From assembly GCA_029027985.1 (NCBI GenBank), contig CP119076.1:1860001-1924000 (forward strand): a stretch of DNA of 64,000 nucleotides. Reading direction: 5' to 3'. The DNA is from Klebsiella aerogenes (GTDB lineage Bacteria > Pseudomonadota > Gammaproteobacteria > Enterobacterales > Enterobacteriaceae). The notes below the pieces were generated by a model that worked only from the letters and a program-made list of their open reading frames with translations, searched no databases and had not been told where the DNA came from. The position numbers were made by a program, and so were the translations under genes. Of this stretch, positions 38,944 to 46,352 are shown one piece after another (position 1 is the first letter of the stretch; every line of letters begins with the position of its first letter).

Positions 38944-41264
38944 TGGCAGCTAATCGGACCAATGCGCTGTGGTACCGGCGTCGATTCAGGGAGATCGAAT
39001 TGCGCAGTACACTCGCCGTCCGCGGCATGAATAACTAGCCTGTTATGTCTACCCAGATGACTGAACCATACTAGCCCGTCATAGCCCACGAGACCTGCCT
39101 GCTGGCTGCTGGTCTCCTCAACTGGCGTGCCCAGCGGCAGGGGCTGGCCCGTTTTATCGACCAGAGTAATAGAGGCTGAACGGACGCGGGTTACCGGGAA
39201 ATCAACTAACGCGCCGCTGGCTTCCCGCACCGCAATGTGCTTTTCCACTACCTGTGCCTCAACGTCTGTTGGCAGCGGTAGGGTGTCGAGAGTCACTTTT
39301 CCCGGATACCAGGCCGTTGCCCACGGGATCAGCAGGTGGCCACTATTGTCAGTCGTGCCGACTTTACGATTTTCGTAATTGACCGCAACATCCGGGTAGC
39401 CTGCTGTCGAGACAACGATAAAGGCATCGCTAATTCGGCGAGCAGCGAATAAGCTGTTGTCCATCAGCACCACTGATCCTGCCGCTTCGAACCAACTCTG
39501 ATGACTATGCTGTGAACCGTAATAGCCGCCGCTTAAGGTGGAAACATCGTTCACCCAGGTCATATCAGCTTGGCTGTAGCGATCTCCGCTGATGGAGTGA
39601 GCCAGATTCCAGCCGAATCCGCCTTCCGCGGGCGCGGAACGATTGTACGAGACGTTTTGCCCCCATTGGCCGGAACTGGCGCGTTGGCCGCTTAACTGCA
39701 GCGAACCGAAACTATCGAAGGGAATCGTTATCTGCATCATGCTGGAGTAGGTGTTTGCCTGCAGGTCCCGGTTAATGCTGACGTTGAAGCTGCTGTTACG
39801 CCACAGGCTGCGACTCCACGAAAAGTTCATCAGCCGGGTGCGGCTGCTGTCGTGAGCCTGAATATCGAAATAACCAAGGCTAAATGAGCCAAGTACTCTT
39901 CCCCACGGGTTGAGACTTAACGTCGCCTGGTCTGACTGGCGGCTGAGCGTTGCCGTCGAACGGTAACTGCTGAGATTGGCGAAATTCTCGCTGCGCTGAA
40001 TATGCTGGTAGTTGATCCCCCAGATATTGCCGTAATACGAATAACCTGCGGAATACTGGCGGCCTTGTTCATCACCCTGGCTGGCGCTGGTGGACAGACT
40101 CAGTGTGCCCAGCGTGCCAATACCGATATCGCTACCGACGCCGGCATTGGTTAATCCTTGCCGATCTTCAGTATGCGTCGATACGGTCAGCCAGTTGGTC
40201 AATCCGTAGCGATAGATAGCGCTGACGGCGCCTGCGCCATAATCGGCGTTTTTAATGCCATAATTATTCCGCAACGCGCCGAGCGTGAAATCGAAATCGC
40301 TCAGTCCCTGACGCAGAAGGATGTTGGAGACGTAGAAGGGCACACTGGTGGAGACCTGGCGACCTAGCGCATCGGTCGTGACAATGGTGGCTTCGCCGGC
40401 TCCGCTGATATAGGGCACGTTAGTCAGGGTGTACGGGCCGCCGTTGATTTGCGTTGAACTGGCTTTGTAGCCGTTGATAAAGAGATCGACGCTGGAGGGG
40501 ACCGCCGCGCTACCGGAAAGATTCAGTAACGGGTAGGTGATCAGGTCCGGGCGTACCGAGAAGTTGCGGCTAAGACGAATGCCGCCAACACGTACGGAAC
40601 TGCTCCAGGTTAAGGCATTGCTGACCACGTCGCCAGCCTGATAACTGAGCATGCTTTCCGGGTCGCTATACTTCCATAGCGAATCGTAGCGGATATAGCC
40701 CTGCTGGCTATCATCGTGATGGGAGGACCAGTTCTGCCTGACAACGGCATTATTAGAAAAGACGCCCGCCGGGCCGAAGAAGCGGAATTCCGCGGATGTG
40801 CTGGTGGTCCGATCGCCGGTAGAGGCCGCCAGACTATAGGAATCGTAGTTAAACAGCAGTCCCGGAGTGCTGATGGCCTGCAAATAGTCTCGCTCGCTGC
40901 TAGTGCCGATACGCTGTTCCGGCAGCCAGCTATCCGGGACGGTCAATTTCAACAGCTGGTTGGGCCGATCGTAGTTCACTTTGACATCAGCGATTTGGCT
41001 GACGTCAACCAGGGTTTCGCGGCTGGTTAGCGGGATCCTGAGCTGTTTCAGTACGGCGGCAGAAACCCAGTAGTGCTCACCTACCACTTTAACCGGCACC
41101 GTTCCCTCCGGGGCATTACCATTGACGGAAATCCCCAAATACAGCACATATTCCTGCTGCTGGCTGAGTACAGTCGCAGGTGCGGGTAATGAATCATAGG
41201 TAGCCGACCAGACCGTTGCCGAAGCCATCGCCAGCAGACCACTGGTTCCAGTGAGAAGCCTCAT
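38940..41264 (-). CDS. Outer-membrane usher, archaic (CsuD-like)
   Basis: 774 residues. A signal peptide (about 1-20) precedes the chaperone-binding N-terminal domain (YVLYLGISVNGNAPEG and following), the 24-strand beta-barrel with its plug (FINGYKASSTQINGGPYTLT around residue 250), and C-terminal beta domains ending with a Cys-flanked region. It assembles and exports pilus subunits. It belongs to the FimD/PapC usher family but is shorter than gamma-type ushers, and the SCPU pilins next to it place it in the archaic sigma class. It starts 2 bp after the chaperone stop. Confidence 0.93.
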   Translation of the reverse strand: MRLLTGTSGLLAMASATVWSATYDSLPAPATVLSQQQEYVLYLGISVNGNAPEGTVPVKVVGEHYWVSAAVLKQLRIPLTSRETLVDVSQIADVKVNYDRPNQLLKLTVPDSWLPEQRIGTSSERDYLQAISTPGLLFNYDSYSLAASTGDRTTSTSAEFRFFGPAGVFSNNAVVRQNWSSHHDDSQQGYIRYDSLWKYSDPESMLSYQAGDVVSNALTWSSSVRVGGIRLSRNFSVRPDLITYPLLNLSGSAAVPSSVDLFINGYKASSTQINGGPYTLTNVPYISGAGEATIVTTDALGRQVSTSVPFYVSNILLRQGLSDFDFTLGALRNNYGIKNADYGAGAVSAIYRYGLTNWLTVSTHTEDRQGLTNAGVGSDIGIGTLGTLSLSTSASQGDEQGRQYSAGYSYYGNIWGINYQHIQRSENFANLSSYRSTATLSRQSDQATLSLNPWGRVLGSFSLGYFDIQAHDSSRTRLMNFSWSRSLWRNSSFNVSINRDLQANTYSSMMQITIPFDSFGSLQLSGQRASSGQWGQNVSYNRSAPAEGGFGWNLAHSISGDRYSQADMTWVNDVSTLSGGYYGSQHSHQSWFEAAGSVVLMDNSLFAARRISDAFIVVSTAGYPDVAVNYENRKVGTTDNSGHLLIPWATAWYPGKVTLDTLPLPTDVEAQVVEKHIAVREASGALVDFPVTRVRSASITLVDKTGQPLPLGTPVEETSSQQAGLVGYDGLVWFSHLGRHNRLVIHAADGECTAQFDLPESTPVPQRIGPISCH

Positions 41265-41266
41265 GG

Positions 41267-42019
41267 TTAACGTGCAGCCGGAATTTCCACCGCCTGGCTA
41301 TTGTCGGTCAATTTCGCAAACAGGCGCATGCCGGACGCGTTCCCCGAGCGGCTTGACGTCGGGAAACAGACACGACGTTTTGCCAGGACATAGCCTAATA
41401 GCCCCTGAGTTTGTTCGAGCTGCGGTTTCCCTGCTGACACTGCCCAGTAGACATGACTCAGTCTGGCATGTTGATTCCCGGCATTGTTAATGCACAGATT
41501 CTGACCAGCAAGAGACCAGCTTAGCGCGGTTCTGATCGGCTCGGCGCTGCTTTCCATCTTCAGCGGCTCGGAACCCTGTCCGTAGGTAAACAGAGGTAAC
41601 ACATAGCGCATGCGCATATTGAGCCCAGCGGAGCTTTTGCCGGTCTGTTTTGTCGATTGAGCCGAAGGGATTTCATCAATAACAATCCGGTAGGATTTTT
41701 CCATGCCGCTGGCGACGGGCGATACGCGCATCAGCCTGATCAGTTGGCGTTGCCCAGGTTGCACACTGGCAAAAGGCGGGCTGGAGACCACATCGCTTTG
41801 GTCAGCGTAAACATCTTTGGATTCTTTTTGGTCCCAGCCGAATATACGTAGCTGTAAATTTACCGTGGTGGTGCCGCGGTTTTCAAGCCACAGCTCAGAG
41901 CCTTTTTCGCTGGCGCTGATAGTTTGAAAAATGGGCCAGACCAGCACGGAGCTGGCGGACCAGGCGGTAGAGCAGATCGATGAGCTAAGTAAAATGAGTA
42001 CAATGCTACGACGAATCAT
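41267..42019 (-). CDS. Periplasmic pilus chaperone, archaic (CsuC-like)
   Basis: About 250 residues. A signal peptide is followed by the two Ig-like domains of PapD-type chaperones: domain 1 with LVWPIFQTISASEKGSELWL and PGQRQLIRLMRVSP, with a G1-strand-like RMRYVLPLFTYG, then a C-terminal domain. It folds subunits by donating a strand and delivers them to the usher. ATG 42019 is preferred over 42025 because AGGA sits 5 bp before it. It lies between the second pilin and the usher as in csu operons. Confidence 0.9.
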   Translation of the reverse strand: MIRRSIVLILLSSSICSTAWSASSVLVWPIFQTISASEKGSELWLENRGTTTVNLQLRIFGWDQKESKDVYADQSDVVSSPPFASVQPGQRQLIRLMRVSPVASGMEKSYRIVIDEIPSAQSTKQTGKSSAGLNMRMRYVLPLFTYGQGSEPLKMESSAEPIRTALSWSLAGQNLCINNAGNQHARLSHVYWAVSAGKPQLEQTQGLLGYVLAKRRVCFPTSSRSGNASGMRLFAKLTDNSQAVEIPAAR

Positions 42020-42036
42020 ATTCATCCTGTCTTATT

Positions 42037-42555
42037 TTAATAGGTCAGCGTGACCGTAACAGTGTCGGTATATGAACCCTGCGCCGGGAAGCCATTCGTG
42101 GCAAAAAGGCGGCCATAAACCGTATAAGTTTGTGTTGTGCCGGGGAATGAGGCGATGCTGTAAGCCTGAGCGCCAGTTCCCCAAACGGTCGAGCGGTTAG
42201 AATCCTGAAAAAGTTGGTAAGCCAGCGTATTACCGCTGCCGTTGGACATATAGCGCTGGGAGACTGAGCCGCCGTTGACGCCATAGTCGAGGGCCACGGT
42301 GACCGCCATACCCGGTGTACAGGCCACCACGATAGAGCCAGCTCCGGCGGAGCTGGCGACATCAACGTTGCTGTAGAGCGACGACATGGAGCCAAAGTCT
42401 AAGGTGCCAAAATCGGCGCTCGGCGTACCTGTCCCGCTACCAAGCAGGCAACCGGTGGTGATCTGTGCTGTGACTTTAAAGCTTTTCTGTACGGTGTCGG
42501 CCCAACTGCCTGCGGTTGAGAAAAGTAAACATAACAGCCAAATTGCGCGCAACAT
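42037..42555 (-). CDS. Spore coat U domain pilin subunit 2
   Basis: 172 residues: a signal peptide to about 19 (SWA|DTVQ), then one SCPU domain. It shares the layout of subunit 1: Cys in QITTGCLLGSG, DFGTLDFGSMSSLYSNVDVAS, a second Cys in IVVACTPGM, and the C-terminal strand YTDTVTVTLTY. Probably a minor or adaptor pilin such as CsuA/CsuB. It starts 21 bp after the subunit 1 stop and ends 17 bp before the chosen chaperone start. Confidence 0.85.
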   Translation of the reverse strand: MLRAIWLLCLLFSTAGSWADTVQKSFKVTAQITTGCLLGSGTGTPSADFGTLDFGSMSSLYSNVDVASSAGAGSIVVACTPGMAVTVALDYGVNGGSVSQRYMSNGSGNTLAYQLFQDSNRSTVWGTGAQAYSIASFPGTTQTYTVYGRLFATNGFPAQGSYTDTVTVTLTY

Positions 42556-42576
42556 GACCTCCGTTTCTCCAGACTG

Positions 42577-43149
42577 TTACCAGGTTAATGTCGCGGTCAC
42601 CATGTCCTGGTAAAAACCGGCGGTTGGGGCGACGACGTTGCTCTGATCGGCCGGTAATACGCGTGCATAAATCGGAATGTCCTGGGCGAGGCCAGTACCC
42701 GTAATGCCAATTCCGGCGCTGGTAAATTCTGCCTGGCGAGTACTATTTGAATAGAGGCGATACACAATCCGATCGCCATCGGCGGTTTCCATTTGGCGAA
42801 GTCCGCTTGACCCCACATGTTCGCCGTCATTCAGCGTCAGCGTAGCAGGAAGATTATTGCTACAGATGATTGAAACGGCGCTGGCGCCGCCGCTGCCAAT
42901 CAGATTGCTATCGATGGCGTTAGCCAGATCGCTATAGGTTCCGAAATCAATGGTGCCCCAGCTGTTAACGCCGTTTGCGCTTGCGCCATTGGTGACGGTA
43001 CAGCCGGAGCCAATCGTAAGCTGTACGCCGATCTGCCCCGTTAATGTACCGGTGGTTAACCCAGCCGCATTGACCGATGATGCCTGAATGAGAAGTGTCG
43101 ATGTGATAAGACCGCCAAGCAGACTACGCGAAATGGTTTTGACGTTCAT
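42577..43149 (-). CDS. Spore coat U domain major pilin (CsuA/B-like)
   Basis: 190 residues and the promoter-proximal gene, so likely the main shaft subunit. It has a signal peptide to about residue 28 (SSVNA|AGL), then an SCPU domain with GSGCTVTNGAS, WGTIDFGTYSDLANAID, a second Cys in SIICSNNLP, and C-terminal DMVTATLTW. AGAGG precedes the ATG at 43149. Upstream is a T-rich leader with a palindrome (43200-43215). The five genes from here to 37975 are tightly spaced and form one transcription unit. Confidence 0.87.
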   Translation of the reverse strand: MNVKTISRSLLGGLITSTLLIQASSVNAAGLTTGTLTGQIGVQLTIGSGCTVTNGASANGVNSWGTIDFGTYSDLANAIDSNLIGSGGASAVSIICSNNLPATLTLNDGEHVGSSGLRQMETADGDRIVYRLYSNSTRQAEFTSAGIGITGTGLAQDIPIYARVLPADQSNVVAPTAGFYQDMVTATLTW

Positions 43150-43199
43150 GATGAACCTCTGGATTGAAAGTCGCTGTGTAAGATTCTGTTCTTTTGACT

Positions 43200-43215
43200 A
43201 TGAGATTAGTCTCAT
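43200..43215. promoter_or_regulatory. Palindromic operator candidate of fimbrial operon
   Basis: ATGAGATTAGTCTCAT has perfect 6-bp arms (ATGAGA/TCTCAT) around TTAG. It lies 51 bp before the first pilin start, next to a TATATT-like -10 for the minus strand, where a dimeric regulator could act. Confidence 0.5.
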
Positions 43216-43245
43216 TAATCAATATATAATCGCTACAAAGAAAAA

Positions 43246-43356
43246 ATGCTTATTTTTTATATTGGTCTTTTCTTTGTTGCTTTTATGGTTTTTTATTTTG
43301 CAATTTGTTTTATTTTTGGATTTTATTTTGATTTTTTCGTTTTTTTGTCGAGTTAG
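43246..43356 (+). CDS. Possible 36-residue hydrophobic peptide (weak)
   Basis: An ATG-to-TAG frame in the T-rich tract encodes MLIFYIGLFFVAFMVFYFAI and 16 more hydrophobic residues. No ribosome site is seen (CAAAGAAAAA before the ATG), and a T-rich strand gives Phe/Leu/Ile codons by chance, so this is recorded only as a possibility. Confidence 0.12.
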   Translation: MLIFYIGLFFVAFMVFYFAICFIFGFYFDFFVFLSS

Positions 43357-43476
43357 ATGCTAAAAAAAACGAAGCGGGAGAGTCGCAGGCCAGCACATTT
43401 TTTGCAAATGCGCGGTCATGCATATTTTTGGCGAAATGCCAGGGAAGATGTTAGTAGGGGGGAGAGCAAAAAAATG

Positions 43477-43521
43477 CACCTGCACGTAACCAGACCCACA
43501 GTGCAGGTGAAAGGTGGGTCT
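43477..43521. other. Interleaved perfect inverted repeats (pseudoknot-like)
   Basis: Arm A CACCTGCAC (43477-43485) pairs with GTGCAGGTG (43501-43509). Arm B AGACCCAC (43492-43499) pairs with GTGGGTCT (43514-43521). The order is A-B-A'-B', so on either strand the RNA could form an H-type pseudoknot (9-bp and 8-bp stems; connecting segments 6, 1 and 4 bases) or switch between two exclusive hairpins. As DNA it could be two overlapping operators. No known family is recognised. Confidence 0.7.
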
Positions 43522-43678
43522 ACATCGGAAGTCGTCAGTATACATATTTGTATGACAAATAAAACAAAGCAATTCTCAAATGTTATACAATTAATGCGGT
43601 TTTGTGGCTGGTTGATGAGGTTATTCAGCTAATTGTTAAATATTGAACTGAATCGGTAGGCTGAGACATCACAAGGAA

Positions 43679-43822
43679 TTATTCCGGGACGATAAGCGTC
43701 GGATACAGCAACGATTCCAGGTAGCTGACCAGTACCCATATCTCGTCGCTGAAAATAAACCACAGGGCACTACTTAAAATAAGCAGAATAACCAGTAGTA
43801 AAAAAATTTCAGTTTTGCTCAT
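43679..43822 (-). CDS. Small membrane protein, 47 residues, unknown function
   Basis: From ATG 43822 the frame reads MSKTEIFLLLVILLILSSAL and continues to a C-terminal LLYPTLIVPE. One strong transmembrane helix (about 6-26) and a short second hydrophobic part make it a plausible single-pass inner-membrane peptide. It lies 117 bp after the DUF535 gene on the same strand. No strong Shine-Dalgarno is visible, and a longer version from 43891 is possible. Balanced composition (Asp, Glu, Trp, Tyr in the tail) argues for a real protein. Confidence 0.5.
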   Translation of the reverse strand: MSKTEIFLLLVILLILSSALWFIFSDEIWVLVSYLESLLYPTLIVPE

Positions 43823-43939
43823 AATGTCAATGGCCAACTTAAACCAATTATCAACAGGCCACGATATTAACCAAAGCACGAGCAGATGCAAACGCCGTTA
43901 TATAAAACAGCGCTTTTTTTAGTAATAAGACGTTAATAT

Positions 43940-44890
43940 TTACGCTGGAGTCATCAGATTGGCCACCTGTACGGCCATATCATCCATTAATTGAAAACGA
44001 CGGCGGTATTCCGCGCGTTTTTTACTGGCGATACTGCCAATCGATTTTCTTTCCAGACGTAGCGGCAATCGCCAGCGATAGAGGCTGTCCGGAACGCCTT
44101 CGATAGACTGCCAGAATTCATCATAACTGGCGTGGAAATGACGGCCTTTGCTTAACCGGTAGCGCAGGGCGCGGAACACATGGCCATTATCACTGACGCC
44201 GTAAACCGCCTGAATAGGGCTTTGTGCGGCTAGTAGCCAGATGAATTCAAGCAGCAGACGTTTGGGGAACAGGCCATAACAGGCGCGAGTCGCTTGTTTA
44301 ATCACGTCGTGTGAGACATGACGCCGCGGTCCCTGCAACCCTCCGATGACGACTTGCCACTGATCCTGATGACGGACAACGCTAAACGTCACGCTAGCCA
44401 GCAGCTGGCGATCGGCATCGCGTAGCCATAGGGTGGTTTCACCTTCTCGTTCGGCTTTTCCTGCGGATGATGCCGAAAGCGTGAAGGCCGCGTCATCTTT
44501 GCCATGTAGCGTCAGCAGCGGCAGTTCCGTGGCTGATACCATCGCCGCCGCCAGGCGATTGCCCGCCAACGTGTCGATGTACTGATAATGGCTGATGATG
44601 GCCTGCGAACGTTGGCGAGCGTTGAGATCGCGCGTCAGATACTGGCGATGGGCCTTGCCTGGCAGTGTGACCTGCGCCGCCAGCAACTGGCGGAAATCAG
44701 CGCGTGCGGAGAGGCTATCCAGCATATCGCGCGTTGGCTTATAGAACAGCGCCGTACGCAGCAGGAATTTGAGCCGATAGCTGCGCTTTTGCCAGATAGG
44801 CGCAGGTGTGATGCGCCCCGTAACCAGATCGGCTATGAGATTTGAACGTTGCTGAAGTGTGCAGGGTGATTGCAGGCTATTGTCCGTCAC
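43940..44890 (-). CDS. DUF535 (VirK/YbjX-like) protein
   Basis: 316 residues of the DUF535 family, which includes Shigella VirK and Salmonella VirK/YbjX. These PhoP-linked proteins affect envelope and antimicrobial-peptide resistance, but their biochemical activity is unknown. Recognisable parts: RSQAIISHYQYID, FTLSASSAGKAEREGETTLWL, VVIGGLQGPR and the C-terminal KKRAEYRRRFQLMDDM. There is no signal peptide. Start is GTG 44890 after CGAGGT. It is divergent from pphA. No good PhoP box was found on its strand. It is part of the insertion between sdsR and pphA. Confidence 0.88.
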   Translation of the reverse strand: MTDNSLQSPCTLQQRSNLIADLVTGRITPAPIWQKRSYRLKFLLRTALFYKPTRDMLDSLSARADFRQLLAAQVTLPGKAHRQYLTRDLNARQRSQAIISHYQYIDTLAGNRLAAAMVSATELPLLTLHGKDDAAFTLSASSAGKAEREGETTLWLRDADRQLLASVTFSVVRHQDQWQVVIGGLQGPRRHVSHDVIKQATRACYGLFPKRLLLEFIWLLAAQSPIQAVYGVSDNGHVFRALRYRLSKGRHFHASYDEFWQSIEGVPDSLYRWRLPLRLERKSIGSIASKKRAEYRRRFQLMDDMAVQVANLMTPA

Positions 44891-45055
44891 GATGTAATAC
44901 CTCGTCGTTATTTGATCTCTATTTTAAGGATCTCGCGGGACAAGCTTAATGGTTCGCCAGACTATATTTCCGCCTTGTTTAGCGTTGATTGAGGTGTGAA
45001 TTTAAGTCCCTTCACCGCCAGTAATATTTTCTATAATTAACCTGTGAGGTGAAAT

Positions 45056-45709
45056 ATGTATCAGCGAATGGAAGGTAGCGTCTGGCGTAATATCTGGCTG
45101 GTGGGCGATCTACATGGTTGTTTTGGTTTATTAATGTCGCAATTGCGGCAGTTGAAATTTGACCCATGGCAGGATCTGCTTATTTCAGTCGGCGATTTGA
45201 TCGATCGCGGGCCGCAGAGTGTGGATTGTCTGGGTCTGCTACGCTGCCGCTGGTTCAACGCGGTGCGCGGCAACCACGAACAGATGGCGTTGGATGCGCT
45301 GGCGGGCGGGGAGATGGCGCTGTGGATGATGAACGGCGGCGACTGGTATCAGAGCAGCTCGCGTGAGCGGAAACGGCTGGCGGATGCGCTGTTTGTCCGT
45401 TGTGCTGAACTGCCGCTGATTATTGAACTCCATTGTGGGGAGGTTACCCACGTGATTGCCCATGCCGATTATCCAGCTAATGCTTATCGCTGGCAGTTGC
45501 CGGTGGATGAACATCAGGTGCTGTGGCGTCGTCAGCGTCTGACCGATCATCTGGCGGGGAGACACGGCGCGATAACCGGAGCGGATCATTTCTGGTTTGG
45601 GCATACGCCGCTTAAACGTCGTTACGACAGTGACAACCAGCACTACATTGATACCGGCGCGGTATTTGGCGGCGAACTGACGTTGGTGCAGTTACAGTCG
45701 GCGGCTTAA
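45056..45709 (+). CDS. pphA: Serine/threonine protein phosphatase PphA
   Basis: PphA (PrpA) is a lambda-type metallophosphatase linked in E. coli to heat shock and misfolded-protein signalling. It has 217 residues. Metal and catalytic motifs: GDLHGC, GDLIDRGPQS, GNHEQM, HADYP and FGHTPL. ATG 45056 is 6 bp after GTGAGGTG; a TATAAT lies at 45032-45037. Its last four bases overlap the end of the convergent yebW. Confidence 0.96.
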   Translation: MYQRMEGSVWRNIWLVGDLHGCFGLLMSQLRQLKFDPWQDLLISVGDLIDRGPQSVDCLGLLRCRWFNAVRGNHEQMALDALAGGEMALWMMNGGDWYQSSSRERKRLADALFVRCAELPLIIELHCGEVTHVIAHADYPANAYRWQLPVDEHQVLWRRQRLTDHLAGRHGAITGADHFWFGHTPLKRRYDSDNQHYIDTGAVFGGELTLVQLQSAA

Positions 45710-45897
45710 AAATCGCTATATTCAGTCGCCGGACGCCAAAATCCATCGATAAAATCTTCCACCGGAAAACAGCCGCCCTGGCGAATGCGTTGATCGTCCA
45801 TGGCGACCAGGCATTGCCGTTCGTTATCGTAGATATCCACTACGATGTCTTCGCAACCGCCGTCCAGATAGCAAATGAATAACACTAAGGCGAACAT
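45706..45897 (-). CDS. yebW: YebW family small protein
   Basis: 63 residues (MFALVLFICYLDGGCEDIVV...), nearly identical in layout to E. coli YebW. A short hydrophobic start with Cys, then DDQRIRQGGCFPVEDFIDGFW. Function unknown; YebW is in the PhoP-dependent set in E. coli. It is the last gene of the yebV-yebW side and overlaps the pphA 3' end by 4 bp. Confidence 0.92.
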   Translation of the reverse strand: MFALVLFICYLDGGCEDIVVDIYDNERQCLVAMDDQRIRQGGCFPVEDFIDGFWRPATEYSDF

Positions 45898-45969
45898 CCT
45901 GCCCTCATTAGCGAATGAACATAGCGTTAAGTGTAGGGGAAGTTAGCGCAGCGAGGGAGGGATATAAAT

Positions 45970-45991
45970 AACCCGTCTCAGGCGACGGGTT
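45970..45991 (-). terminator. Hairpin after yebV
   Basis: AACCCGTC and GACGGGTT form an 8-bp stem with loop TCAGGC, 9 bp after the yebV stop. Only a short T-rich tail (TATTTATA) follows on the minus strand, so termination is probably partial. Confidence 0.5.
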
Positions 45992-45999
45992 CATTTGAG

Positions 46000-46239
46000 T
46001 CAGGCAAGGCGCATGACCCAGGCATCAGTGTGGCGGTCGTAGTGTTTGCGGTAGAGGACGGAATGTTCACCATTGAGGATGGCGGGAACGCTGGTTTCGG
46101 CATCCCAACCATCCAGCTGCATACATAAGTCAGGATCGGATTTACAAGGAATGCTTAACGTTCGCTCACCTTGTGATTCGCCGTGCAGCTCGGCGTCGTC
46201 TATTTCAAACGCGCCGATTCGTACGTTAGTCTTACTCAT
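46000..46239 (-). CDS. yebV: YebV family small protein
   Basis: 79 residues from the second ATG (MSKTNVRIGAFEIDDAELHG), which has the better spacing to GGGG. It matches E. coli YebV (78 aa), including GERTLSIPCKSDPDLCMQLD with two Cys. Cytoplasmic, function unknown. It follows rsmF on the same strand. Confidence 0.92.
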   Translation of the reverse strand: MSKTNVRIGAFEIDDAELHGESQGERTLSIPCKSDPDLCMQLDGWDAETSVPAILNGEHSVLYRKHYDRHTDAWVMRLA

Positions 46240-46352
46240 CATTCACCCCGTTTGTCTGCTGAGTTGTGGTACGACCAGTTAGGCCGTCATTTTTCAGCGT
46301 AGACAACGGGGAGCAAATCGCCAATCAAAAAGTGCGCTTTTTCTGCCTGCCG

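Larger units (their letters stand above)
43150..43678. promoter_or_regulatory. Control region of fimbrial operon, mostly unexplained
   Basis: 529 bp without a conserved gene. From the fimbrial side it contains a 16-bp palindrome (43200-43215), an A/T-rich promoter zone (TATATT-like on the minus strand near 43222-43232), and a strikingly T-rich plus-strand tract (about 43250-43350) likely to bind H-NS. It also has paired interleaved inverted repeats (43477-43521) and a short AT-rich inverted repeat (ATTTGT/ACAAAT, 43546-43560). Small frames in it are not supported. Confidence 0.65.

Noticed and set aside
43357-43632. 91-codon plus-strand frame in the fimbrial control region
   Set aside because: The composition is erratic and it spans the interleaved inverted repeats; no ribosome site or family similarity.
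44976-44992. PhoP-box-like TGTTTA-N5-GATTGA between the DUF535 gene and pphA
   Set aside because: The second half is poor, it faces pphA rather than the DUF535 gene, and no -10 lies 12 bp downstream; the visible TATAAT is about 40 bp further.
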